Source: Basidiobolus ranarum (taxonomy: Eukaryota; Basidiobolomycota; Basidiobolomycetes; Basidiobolales). Taken from it: 21,834 nucleotides of DNA. Below are positions 1-9,361 of this stretch, piece by piece. The translations under genes were made by a program, and so were the position numbers. The DNA is taken from positions 1 through 21,834 of the forward strand of contig JASJQH010007071.1 in assembly GCA_040143965.1 (NCBI GenBank), in the 5' to 3' direction. How positions within the stretch are numbered: position 1 is the stretch's first letter; every line of letters starts with the position of its first letter. A model generated the notes under the pieces. That model was given only the letters and a program-made list of their open reading frames with translations. It did not search any database and was not told the origin of the DNA.

Positions 1-1
1 C

Positions 2-115
2 GGTGGCAGCTATGATACCAAGGACTATGGCGGTAATGGAGCTGGTCATGGTAGCTACAAGAGAGCAATCCAGAAACGAAACATCGCTCGTTTCCTCGCA
101 GTCAAAAAGAACTAA
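2..115 (+). CDS. 3' end of a glycine-rich protein (partial)
   Basis: An open frame enters from the left edge and ends at TAA 113-115, giving 37 residues. The first half is rich in Gly, Ser, Tyr and Asp. The last 18 residues are basic, with a KRAIQKRNIARF-like stretch and a KKN end. The rest of the gene, including any catalytic domain and all introns, lies outside the window. I do not recognise the family. The frame is supported mainly by the abrupt composition change at the stop and the AT-rich DNA that follows. It could also be chance, because the piece is short. Confidence 0.45.
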   Translation, partial: GGSYDTKDYGGNGAGHGSYKRAIQKRNIARFLAVKKN

Positions 116-782
116 GATACCAATACTTCTTACTTTGACAATAGAAAATTCTCAAGAATAGAAATTAACAGTAGTTCTGTTCCTCTGTCTCTACTCCATA
201 AATTATGACATCATGTATAGTTAGATTGGTTTTTATCAGCATAACCTCATGAAAATTACATTCCACTTGACGCGCTCTACCAAATATACATTCCAATAAA
301 GCTCATCCCAATATGGTAAATCTTTGATCTGTCTTAGCCAATCCAGCTTCTCTAAGCATAGCTGGGTTTGAAATTGACAAAATAGGCAAGAGCGCCACAA
401 TTGTATTGGCAAGTCGTATTTTCCAATAGTACTACTTAGTAAGCACACACTCTCTCTTATTGCGCCAGTTGGACAATAGAGAGTTCGAAGTTACCGGACA
501 ACCCGACGATGAAACGAGTGTCAATACTTGCTGTGTATGTACACAAACACATGAGCCAAACTGTATTTCAAGCACTTATCTACCTTTTTTAGAAGAATGG
601 CTCTGGGATATATGATCTAGGTCGCAAGGCTAAACTCGTACTGACTGGTATACTTAACTTTAATAAAATAACTTACGATTTCGGGGAGTTAGTTTTGCCA
701 AACCGAGTCAGCATCTCACATTGGTCTATATTATTCAGTGGAGGTTTTACACCATCAATGATGTGACTGATTGCGATCCATA

Positions 783-859
783 TGTACGGATTCTGTATGG
801 ATTATGTACGGATTATGTATGGATTATGTACGGATTCTGTATGGATTATGTACGGATAC
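783..859. repeat. 11-bp minisatellite, seven units
   Basis: Seven consecutive 11-mers with consensus TGTAYGGATTM begin at 783, 794, 805, 816, 827, 838 and 849. The fifth base alternates strictly C,T,C,T,C,T,C, so the true repeating block is 22 bp. The last unit ends ATAC instead of ATTA or ATTC. Confidence 0.95.
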
Positions 860-1010
860 CTGAATGCCAAGATCGGAAATTCGTGGCTCAAACCCACTCT
901 TCAAGTGTCATCTCTATAAGTATCCATCTCAATGACCTTAGCGTCTCTAGTTTAATCTCAACCGCGCTTACTGGTGAACCGATTCGAATGCCTGACTTAC
1001 TGATTTCCAT

Positions 1011-1090
1011 ATGATTACCAATTCGTTGCTTGTTGCAATGGTCACTGGATTACAAATGATCACCAATTTGTTGCTCATCCAATGACCAAT
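1011..1090. repeat. 35-bp imperfect direct repeat
   Basis: Copy one is 1011-1045 and copy two is 1056-1090. Both begin ATGATYACCAATTYGTTGCT and then drift apart while keeping CAATG. They are separated by 10 bp and sit just inside the right inverted repeat of the candidate element at 681-1105. Confidence 0.75.
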
Positions 1091-1406
1091 TAAACTACTC
1101 CCCGAGTGCCGCAAACAACATAAATAATCGCAATTAACCGCCACAAAAGAATAAATAGAAAATCAGTAGAAAATCTGCATTTCTCTTAAGAATTCAATTT
1201 GACTATTCATTGGCGATCGTCGATATTGGACTGAACCAGAATCATCTGTCATTTAGTAATGGCAATCCACCCATCTTCATTTATAAAACCCTCATTCGCT
1301 GCTCACTCTAGTTTATCTTGTTGTTATTATACTTTAGTATACCTTCCATTGTTTCCATTTATTCCTACTCATATTAGCATTATCTCATACTTCCATTATA
1401 TATTCA

Positions 1407-2738
1407 ATGACTTCAAAGGAATTTCCTCCATTAAACGCTGTTCAGTCAAAAGCAACACCATACTATTCAAAGGATGATACCTACATACTTGCTGATTTGC
1501 CAAGTCTGGGGAGATCTGAGGAACACGAGGAATTTGCTTCTTTATTCCATAAATCTCGTACTGGTCATGAACTCCCACCCATTCACGTGGGGTTAGAGCT
1601 AGAACTTTTACGAAATTCTTTAGGCAAACTTGGTTCACACAGAAACAGCAAAAGCCACGAGATTGGATATTCACCAGCAACGAGTAACTTTGATGAGGAT
1701 GTAGAGAATACTCGCCCCTTATCACCAGGTGTGTATAATTTACTAAAAGACCTTGAAAATTGTTTGGAGAAAACCCAACGTTCAGACGAACCTATTACCC
1801 CTTGTGAGTCCGAATTTCACCCCATGCCTGTCGGTTTAAAACTTAACCGTGACCAAACACCTAGCATTTACTCAAGCACTCAGCCCTCTAGTATGTTCAA
1901 GTACGATGCATTGATGGACCGAAATAATGATATCTTAGAGTATAAACCCGATTCTTTTGTGAATCCTGCTCCTGAGAGAACACCGTCAGTTAACGGCGCG
2001 AATTACGATATCACAGTTAACGAAGCTTTTATGTCAGCTACCTTGGCCGGATGGTTGTCAAAGCTCTACATCACAAACCCTTCCTTTCTCGCCCGTAAAA
2101 CATGGAAACGTAGATTTTTTATTCTTTCCTCAAATATTTTGTACCGCTTCAAGTCCTTACAAGCGAACACTACTGCTGATGAACACTTAGAGATCAATTC
2201 AAATACCATTGCTTGTGTATCTGATAAGTTTCCCGGGAAAAAGTGGGTTATTGAAATCACCAACCCTGGTACCTCCTGGTACATCCAAGCGGAGTGTTTG
2301 GATGAACTAAAGACTTGGTTGAACGCACTCAAGTCTGCTGTGATCAGGTCAAAATTTAATGGTCGAGTTTTATCTTCAGAAAGTGAATCCGTCGAGTCAG
2401 CCAACCTTGATAGCATTGATGAATATAGTTCATCCCATTTTTCTTCGAGCATCTCAATAATTGAAGGAAAGATTCAAGCACGTTCTGTATCCCGATCCAG
2501 CATGCCTTTCCCACCGCAACTCCCTGTTCCTCAGGGCAAGCCACCACTACCTCCGAATTCTTTACATTTAGCCGCAACAGAAACCGAACCCGTCACTCAT
2601 TCAAACAATCCACCCGAATGGAATAATCCTAGTGTTGATAAGTTTTTGGGGAGAATTAGGCCCAGTGGACCTAGTTTGTTGACTAGACGATTGCAGAACC
2701 ATGTGACTAATCCTGACCAAGATAAGCGCCATACGTGA
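1407..2738 (+). CDS. PH-domain protein, fungal, otherwise uncharacterised
   Basis: Intronless 443-residue protein. A pleckstrin-homology domain lies at about residues 213-313. It opens with AGWLSK, has the basic stretch KTWKRRFF (231-238) of the beta1-beta2 region, and ends in the C-terminal helix with the nearly invariant Trp304 in LKTWLNALK. PH domains bind phosphoinositides or proteins at membranes, and the Lys/Arg cluster fits lipid binding. Residues 1-210 look disordered and Ser/Pro/acid-rich, with possible short helices near 60-75 and 108-122. After the PH domain come a Ser-rich acidic patch (322-352) and a proline-rich stretch (PFPPQLPVPQGKPPLPP, 367-383) that could be an SH3 ligand. 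There is no signal peptide or membrane segment. I do not recognise an orthologue, so no specific pathway is claimed. The start is the first ATG of the frame. Confidence 0.85.
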   Translation: MTSKEFPPLNAVQSKATPYYSKDDTYILADLPSLGRSEEHEEFASLFHKSRTGHELPPIHVGLELELLRNSLGKLGSHRNSKSHEIGYSPATSNFDEDVENTRPLSPGVYNLLKDLENCLEKTQRSDEPITPCESEFHPMPVGLKLNRDQTPSIYSSTQPSSMFKYDALMDRNNDILEYKPDSFVNPAPERTPSVNGANYDITVNEAFMSATLAGWLSKLYITNPSFLARKTWKRRFFILSSNILYRFKSLQANTTADEHLEINSNTIACVSDKFPGKKWVIEITNPGTSWYIQAECLDELKTWLNALKSAVIRSKFNGRVLSSESESVESANLDSIDEYSSSHFSSSISIIEGKIQARSVSRSSMPFPPQLPVPQGKPPLPPNSLHLAATETEPVTHSNNPPEWNNPSVDKFLGRIRPSGPSLLTRRLQNHVTNPDQDKRHT

Positions 2739-3288
2739 ACGTGTCGCTTTCTTTGGGATTATTTGGATCGTTTCCTCTCTCTATGTTGAGTGTATTCATT
2801 GGCTTAGTATTATTTATCTCTGTAACTTGCTCTTTTGTCTTTTGACATTATTCACACAAGCTAACGTTTGATCTAAGCCCCGTGTAGTCAAGACAAAGCT
2901 GTACATTTCCCTGTATTTTGACACCTCATTTGTATCTTCCTTTTATTTTACTCTATCCAACATTTCATCGTGAGTTTGGAATTGTTCGAACATTTAGGAG
3001 GGGGGCTTTTTGTTCTATATCTGGCCAGCATCTTCACCTTGAACCATATCATATCATATCTCATCTTTGTAAATGTATTCTCACGAATGAACTCCACTTT
3101 ATGATCCAAAGCAAGTAAAGTTGGATTGCCAAATTGTAGATTTTCAAGAACATAAAATCCCATTGAATTCCAATTTTTATTGATCATCTGAGTAATGGAA
3201 TGGAATTGAATTGAATGAAAATCGTCATCATTTGATGATGGAAACTAGTTTACTTCTCTTGATAAATGAATATTAAAAAAGAAATACT
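2739..3288. other. Intergenic, PH gene 3' flank and ankyrin gene 5' flank
   Basis: 550 bp without a supported gene. It shows short AT-rich runs, three ATATC-type units near 3045-3060, GAATT/GGAAT microrepeats around 3195-3217 and a small hairpin CATCATTTGATGATG at 3226-3240. Nothing else is recognised. Confidence 0.5.
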
Positions 3289-3792
3289 TTGGATTTTATT
3301 GAGTTATTGATGACTACTGAACATATTCATACGGAAGGTTGTTGTAACCATACAGTAAACTCTTCCTTAACACAGACTTTGGAAGAGCTTGACTTTGAAC
3401 GTTCTCTACACTCTGCTTGCGCGATGGGAGATGTTCATAAGGTGAAGAAGTTCCTGGAGAAAGGATGTGCAGTCAATCAATTGGATAAGTCCGGATACAC
3501 TCCTTTACATTATACTGCCCGTCAAGGAAACCTTATCATTTGCAAGTTATTAATAGAAAATGGGGCCGAAGTAAATCTACAAACACCTGAACTTGGTTCC
3601 ACCCCTTTACATAGAGCGGTTGTTCAAGGACATTTGGATATAGTGAAATTATTACTATCTGTCAGGGCAAATTTATCCATTTTAAATAGAGAAGGAGAGA
3701 ATGCGGCTAATTTATCCTTAAAATATGGTCAATTAGAAATTTCCAATTTTTTAAGATCCATAAATCCGGATATTTTCTCATCGATAAATTAA
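3289..3792 (+). CDS. Ankyrin repeat protein, ANKRD39-like
   Basis: Intronless 167-residue protein made almost entirely of about four ankyrin repeats (roughly residues 37-66, 70-99, 104-132 and 136-163). GYTPLHYTARQGN and GSTPLHRAVVQGH are textbook repeat cores. The leader preceding the repeats, CCNH...LTQTLEELDFER, closely resembles animal ANKRD39 (about 183 residues), whose leader reads roughly CCSH...QTLEEMDFERG as I remember it. The length also fits. The last repeat is degenerate. The role of ANKRD39 is not well known; ankyrin proteins of this size act as protein-binding scaffolds. Two starts are possible, Met1 at 3289 and Met8 at 3310. The second would begin nearer the conserved HTEGCC leader. 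No signal peptide or membrane segment is seen. Confidence 0.85.
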   Translation: MDFIELLMTTEHIHTEGCCNHTVNSSLTQTLEELDFERSLHSACAMGDVHKVKKFLEKGCAVNQLDKSGYTPLHYTARQGNLIICKLLIENGAEVNLQTPELGSTPLHRAVVQGHLDIVKLLLSVRANLSILNREGENAANLSLKYGQLEISNFLRSINPDIFSSIN

Positions 3793-4023
3793 TTGGATTA
3801 AGTAAATTGATATATTGAAATATTTAAAGATATAATCAATCTACCAATTAACTTTAGAGATTAAGCGTAAGATGAGAATGGTTATTGTGAATAACTACAT
3901 AATAATTAAACGTGATTAAGTTAAATAAAAAGGAGCAAATATGGTTGATTTCTACTCTTATTTAGTTTTGACATTGAAAGTTGGAGTATTCATAGTAAGC
4001 TTGAATTCGATTGTAGAGTATGC
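3793..4023. other. Convergent spacer between ANKRD39-like gene and EB1 gene
   Basis: 231 bp of very AT-rich DNA between two stop codons that face each other. It presumably holds both 3' untranslated regions. An AATAAA lies on the forward strand within TTAAATAAAAAGG near 3924-3929, but no exact cleavage site can be assigned. Confidence 0.4.
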
Positions 4024-5195
4024 TTAGAAGGTTTCATCACCATCATCGTCCTCATCATCATCGTATTCTTGCAGATGCATATCAGCAAGCTTTTGATCTA
4101 CATCATCTGGGTCAACAAATCCTTCCTACAACGAATGAATACTTTAAGATCTGCCTACATCTACCACTTAATTAAAGAATATGTATTACCTCAGTTCCAT
4201 AGAGTACAGAGTGAAGGGCTCGGACTACGGTTGCAGCAGGTTCTTCGGGATCGACGTTTTGTCCAGCAAGCTCTTCAACCATCCGTAGTTTATTATAATA
4301 GAAGTCGCGTTCACGCTCCAATGTCTCCATCTGAGATTGCATATCAGCTACCTGGCGATGAAGATCCTCGACTATGGCCAAGTGTTCTGAGGAGGGAGTA
4401 AAGCGTGCAGATGAACCAGATTTAAGTACGCCATTTCTGCTAGTTCTTGAGCCTGATCTATCTGTTCAATTGGTTCAAGTATTAACTATACAATACCATT
4501 ATGACTATGTAGTATCTAATCAGAAGTAAATTACCTGGAGTACTCGCTTGATAGGATGGTGTTATGGATCCTCTGGATCGCACACTAGGTGAAAGTGCTC
4601 CATTGGAGATATTACTCTTTCTTCTTCTGATTGGGTCATAATTATTAGGCTCAACATCTTCATGAAAGTGCTTAAGCCATTGAAGAAAGTCCAAGTTATC
4701 TTGAAAGCGACATTTACAGAGTTTTTCCATGGGGATGTGCTGAGTGTGTCAAGGGGTTTTTTTTTGAACAGTTTAGTTTAAAACAAAGTTTGGTTACTTG
4801 ATGCACAAAAAAGTATACCTTTTCGATTTTATGTTTGATAAATGCACTCTGCAATATTTTGAGATTATTTAAATATTCATATTCTTGATTGGCTTCAAAT
4901 TTCACTTTGGACATAGGGACATCACCTAAAGTTCGAAAACAAGCTTTTGTTTAGTATAGGGGTAATGAAACGTATTAACGATACAAACACACCATAAATA
5001 GAATCCACTATCTGACAATAAGCAGCACCTGTTTGTAAGAGAGAAAGGGTGAGAGTTTAGTGAGGATTAAAGTTTCTTTTATAAACGGTGTAAATAAAGA
5101 GCATACAAACCTGTGCCCAATTGCTCTATTTTGGTGTATTTGAGTTGCAACAAATCGTTGACCCAAGCAAGAAGTTCAGCTCTACTTTCACCCAT
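4024..5195 (-). CDS. EB1: EB1 family microtubule plus-end tracking protein (Mal3/Bim1)
   Basis: Six exons: 5111-5195, 4993-5028, 4819-4925, 4535-4739, 4190-4452, 4024-4125. They splice in phase to 265 residues (human EB1 has 268). A calponin-homology domain spans about 1-105, with LKYTKIEQLGTGAAYC (18-33) and CRFQDNLDFLQW (about 84-95) as hallmarks. It binds the GTP-cap region of microtubules. A basic Ser/Pro linker (RRRKS) follows. The EB-homology coiled coil lies at about 168-235, with ETLERERDFYYNKLR as signature; it dimerises the protein and recruits partners. The acidic tail ends DDDEDDDGDETF. It keeps a terminal aromatic residue, as in the EEY/F tails read by CAP-Gly proteins, but without the exact EEY motif. 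The start ATG at 5195 gives the expected N-terminus. Introns are 64-82 nt. The protein should guide microtubule dynamics and polarity. Confidence 0.93.
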
Positions 5196-5667
5196 GACTG
5201 TAACAATTTTTTTGCAAACGAAAACTGTTCGAGAAGAGAGTTACTTTATGTATGGCAACTTTCTAGTAGCATACATATCCTCGGGAGTTGAGGTTGAGAT
5301 TTCTAGATTAGTGGATTCATGTGTAACTCCACTATAATTGAGTTAGAATTGATTGAACCAATCAGCTTAACAGTGTGAAGCCTCAATGCTCTGATTGTTC
5401 CCCCTCAATGAGAGACAACAAGCCATGATTGCTTGATTTGCACAGGTAACCTTGGTGATGGTGGACGTTAAGAAGCCTCCTCAAAGCAGTCACATGATAA
5501 CAGAAAAGAAGATTGTTTCGAAAGGAATTCAGATACAACGGATATAACGAATATAACGAATATAAACACGATATGATTATTTATTATGGACAGCTTCCCG
5601 ACACATTGATACTGAAATGCATATATATTAGTGTATTAAAGATGGGTAGCTTCAGCGAGTACTCCGC
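5196..5667. other. Spacer between EB1 (5' side) and Sec6 (3' side)
   Basis: 472 bp between two reverse-strand genes. It should contain the EB1 promoter and the Sec6 3' end. Three 9-bp units of CGRATATAA run from 5539 to 5565. Small open frames here match no family I know. Confidence 0.5.
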
Positions 5668-8001
5668 TCAATACAGAGTTAGCTTGCTAAACAAACTGGT
5701 GACGTTCCCTTCATTTGAAAGGGTTTGTTCCTTCGCTTTAACCCTGATGGTGTCCATCAATTCTTTGGTTTGTGATCGATCGACATCATCTCTCTTGCTC
5801 AAAATTGTCTCAACCAAACCGATAGGAATATCTGGATAGTGCTTGCGAACACCATAGAAATCAAGATAGATCATGTTGGCTGAGCTACCGATGAGCGTCT
5901 CCACCTTAAGCAATACGTCCATTTGTTTCTCTACTTGTTCCTGTGGTATGTATCCAAGGAAGAAGTCGTAAGTGGCCTTGATATCGCCCTCTATCTTACT
6001 AACTGCGTTGGGTAGAGTGAGTTTGGCATTTTTGTTTCGAAGAGCATTCAGGTAGGCAAGAATAAAGCGATCCAACAGGTGATCCATGATTTTCGTGAAT
6101 GGATATTGTTGCATGTGAGTTTTGAAATCATGACAATAATCCTTCAAGGTGGCTATGACCGGGAGCATCAGATCCTCTTTATACCAGCTCTGGCAGAATA
6201 TCTGAGAGAAGATTGCTTTTAGATCATGGAATACGATATCGAGCAATGCTTTGGAAGCTGCTTGTGATACCGCCATAAATCCTTCCATAGCAGAACTCAA
6301 ATTCATGTTTATCTGCTCCTTGTGTTTTCCGGATACTAGCAACTCTAGTCTCTGCATAATCGCCTCAGTGTATTCAATGCTACGGATTTGGTCGTTACAG
6401 AGTGCAATCAAGTAGTCAACCAACCCCTCAGGGACCTCCTTAGGCTGATCGAGCTGTCGCTTTAGTTCTGAGCGAACAACGTCAATCCATTGAGATTGGG
6501 CATCTTTCGTAGCATTGGTACATTCGGCAATAACACTACATAATAGCTCTCGATGATTCGAGTCGAGTACGATATCGATTTGTTGATTTATCATTTGGAA
6601 CATAATGACTGCTGCTGACATTCCGTACATGCCGTTAGCACCTCCTTCAGGGGGCTTAATTCTACTAACGAATTCACCAGTCTCGGTTTTCATCAAGTTA
6701 CGAATCCACTCAAATAACTTATCCCTTGTCAGACCGAGATACTCTTCGACGAGCGTACCTTCATGTCCCTCGAGTAACCTCGGCTCTAGAAGATCTTCAG
6801 CAACACCAAGTTGCTGGCTCATGTCAGTATAGTAATCACGCACCCAGCGCAACAGTTTTAATACCGAACCAGCATCAACATTTTCTTGAATCATTCTTGT
6901 GAGTCTCTCATGAATGTGTCGATGATAACTCTTGACAAAGTAAGAGAATATATTATACTGTTTAGGGAAGCGAGGTTCAAGGAAGTCGTAAATCATAGTC
7001 AGGTCATCAAAAATGAACTGTAAAGCAGAGAGTGTACCACTTAAATCTTGTTGGTATTGTTGTAGGTATTCATTGAAACGATTTGATATCACCTCATCGA
7101 ATATCTCAAATAAATGACGTCGATATCCCTTCACAACTCTTGAACTGCCCTCCGCAAGTTTCCACTTACTGCTTGTAGACCGGAGGTTTGCATTTGCTGT
7201 CCTTGCCTTTTCAGCAGCCATAGCCAGTTGATCAGCTCTCTCTTCAGATTCGATTATTTTTGCGATGTAAACAAGGGTCACTCCTTTGTTTGAACTTACT
7301 AAAAAGAAAATCTCACGGACCAATTGCCAAAGATAAGAAGAGAATTGCGAAGCGACATCTTCTAACTTTAAAAAGAATTTCCGCAACGTAGCAATTACAT
7401 CCATCGACGCTTTTTTGGCTTGGTTCATGGTGATATCTCGAAACTGTTCTAAACGGTATATTTCGTAATGAATCTTTAACAGATTCTGACCTGGCTCTCT
7501 TGTATTTTTCATATCTTCTTCGAGTAGTTGCTGTGCTTGGTCGAGGTGGGTCGTGAATTCAGTAAAACGTTCTACGAATTCTTTAGTAGCGATGAAGTTT
7601 TGATGAGTTTGCGAGATCTTGAAGGTTAGAAAAACCAGTTAACCATCAGGATTTTTGGGTTGCTACCTTTGTCAATGTTGAGAATAATAGAGAAATACAA
7701 ATACCTTTTGAATTCTTGAGTAGTTCTTTATCTCGTTTTGGGAATCGAGGCATATCTGGTCAATGGATTTGAGATCGACCTTTACCAAATCCATTTGATT
7801 TTTTCCTGAGAGCAATTTCTCCAGACCAACCTTGACCGAATCGAATTGAGTTTGTACGTCGCTCTTTAACTGTGCATCTATGGTAGCTTTTTCCTGTGCA
7901 AATTTCTTTCGGAGTGCAGTTACTTTAGTAGTCAAGTCATCAGGATGTTTAAGCAAGTCTGCTAAACGAAGGAGTGCTGCTTCTTTGATATTTGTATCCA
8001 T
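5668..8001 (-). CDS. SEC6: Exocyst complex subunit Sec6 (EXOC3)
   Basis: Two exons, 7705-8001 and 5668-7617, separated by an 87-nt intron with TTCTAAC a few bases before the acceptor. They encode 748 residues, normal for Sec6 (about 745-805). The N-terminal helix bundle, with LLKHPDDLTTKV and QEKATIDAQLKSDVQTQFD, matches animal EXOC3. The long C-terminal Sec6 domain includes LGLTRDKLFEWIRNLMKTE and a helical CorEx-type fold. Sec6 is one of eight exocyst subunits. It tethers secretory vesicles to the plasma membrane at growth sites and contacts SNAREs of the Sec9 family. The protein is soluble, with no signal peptide. The start at 8001 is the first Met of the conserved region. The gene lies in tandem with EB1, another polarity gene, but a 472-bp gap argues against a shared transcript. 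Confidence 0.93.
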
Positions 8002-9361
8002 CTAACAGTGTTCAGTGCTTTCAAAATGCAGTCAAACCGACTTATACGAAAGCTAGAGCCAAAAGTCAATAATTCAGCCTGAACCAATAATAATCAAGCA
8101 TCGTAGAGAGTCAATACTTGATTATTTAATTAGTTAAAATAATCAACCAAATACTCTAAACCAGGTAATGAACATTTTAAACGGATTTTAGAAATTTGAA
8201 TAGTCCACTAATGTTGTCTATCAAATGATAAAGTTACCACTTTATTCAGAACCAAATAACCATCTAACCCGGGGTTGAAGCTACGGGTGAGATAAGAGTT
8301 ACAGAAAGATGGTTTCTTATTTAGGAAGTTCTAGGTACGCGAAATACAAGCAAACCCTTCTTGGCCACAGCTCGACTTGTAAACGGATAGATTTCCCTAA
8401 AACGTGGTTAATATGTCGGGGGATATTGATATTAGGAAGGTTTGGAGGTTTCAGCCATTCTAGGATCTTTGACTGAAAGAGTATAAGATTCCTAATTATC
8501 AATTGATTCTTAAATCGATTTCGGAATCGATCCCTGCGCCTGCCATTAATTCGAGAATGGTTTTGCGTTCGATGTACCAAATTCACCAGTCTAACAATGA
8601 AGATGAGATCTCAAAATCTTTAAATCAGAAAAGCTAATATATATTTGTTGAAAATCGATTATGGAATGGATCGTCGTTGGAATACTGTCCCGATTGATCG
8701 GATTCGACCATGATGCAATCTTTTACACCTTGATTTCTGACTAATCCATTCTAGCATTGGTTGAGTTTTCAATTTCTTACTACAGTCACGCAACTGCAGT
8801 GATTGTCTTGGGCAAGATACACATTGTCTAATGACGACAGTTTGGGGATGGCAAAGGTTGAATACATTCTTTCTTGATTGGGATAATAGAGCCTTCGATT
8901 TCACTTATTTAATCATTTGAGCTACTGAAGTCTTCCGCTTGTTACTCTGCTTGCTACTCTGCTTGCTACGTTGTCAATTGGGCTTTAGCTTGTGTTCATC
9001 CACAAAGTTTCTAGACATAAAGAATTCTATGGATGTCGTCCAAATATGGCGATAGCATCCAGATTCGTCCATAATCTAATCAGTCATGATATGAATCATC
9101 GCAAATCTTGTGTAAATATACTGATCTAATATATGTTAAATTGATATCACGGATCATTCTATATATGTGCCAACCAATTCTTAGTTGGTGCATTGCAAGA
9201 ACAACTTTTTATTTTGGTGGCACCTCTATAAGTACCGATTGTGGTCTTCATCCGATGATTACTAAATACCTAGCGTGATTGTTTCGAAGCATTTTTTTCG
9301 ATATTGCAACCGCTATCGAATTTACTTTCTTACATTTCGTTGTCATACACTAGTTTTTTAA
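8002..9361. other. Divergent intergenic region, Sec6 and antiporter A promoters
   Basis: 1.36 kb between divergently transcribed genes. A perfect hairpin lies at 8514-8531 (ATCGATT, loop TCGG, AATCGAT). The decamer GTCGGGGGAT at 8415-8424 recurs upstream of antiporter B. A CTGCTTGCTACT unit is repeated near 8939-8970. A short dyad ACCAATTCTTAGTTGGT lies near 9173-9188. Two reverse frames of 81-89 codons (8317-8586, 8659-8904) show no recognisable family features and are not called as genes. Confidence 0.5.
9227..9234 (+). promoter_or_regulatory. Possible TATA element of antiporter A
   Basis: TATAAGTA lies 128 bp before the ATG at 9362. The spacing is plausible for a fungal TATA box, but this is an unaided motif match in AT-rich DNA. 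Confidence 0.25.

Larger units (their letters stand above)
681..1105. mobile_element. Possible short non-autonomous inverted-repeat element (MITE-like)
   Basis: TCGGGGAGTTAGTTT at 681-695 is answered by AAACTACTCCCCGA at 1092-1105. These are inverted copies that differ by one extra base. They enclose 425 bp of non-coding DNA containing a minisatellite and a sub-terminal direct repeat. A short GC-containing inverted terminal repeat around AT-rich non-coding DNA is how many MITEs look. No clear target-site duplication is visible outside the repeats, so this remains a candidate only. Confidence 0.3.
116..1406. other. Gene-free intergenic region with repeats
   Basis: About 1.3 kb with no convincing gene on either strand. 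It holds a short palindrome (TGTGTA at 532-537 facing TACACA at 540-545), a possible inverted-repeat-bounded element (681-1105), an 11-bp minisatellite (783-859) and a 35-bp direct repeat (1011-1090). The last 150 bases should contain the promoter of the PH-domain gene. I see no certain TATA box there. Confidence 0.6.

Noticed and set aside
236-448. 70-codon reverse frame with several Trp, Tyr and Cys residues
   Set aside because: No family resemblance, no splice partners and no neighbouring homologous frame. Treated as chance.
783-859. Short regular repeats considered as a CRISPR array
   Set aside because: Units are contiguous 11-mers without spacers, in a eukaryotic context.
1396-1725. 109-codon reverse frame overlapping the PH-domain gene start
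   Set aside because: It is the shadow of the forward PH gene, which has a recognisable domain and a longer frame.
4069-4401. 110-codon forward frame opposite EB1
   Set aside because: It is antisense to EB1 exons 5 and 6, whose reverse-strand coding is certain.
8317-8904. Two reverse frames of 89 and 81 codons between Sec6 and antiporter A
   Set aside because: Arg/Lys/Cys-rich translations with no recognisable motif. One runs over a palindromic hairpin. They look like chance frames in promoter DNA.
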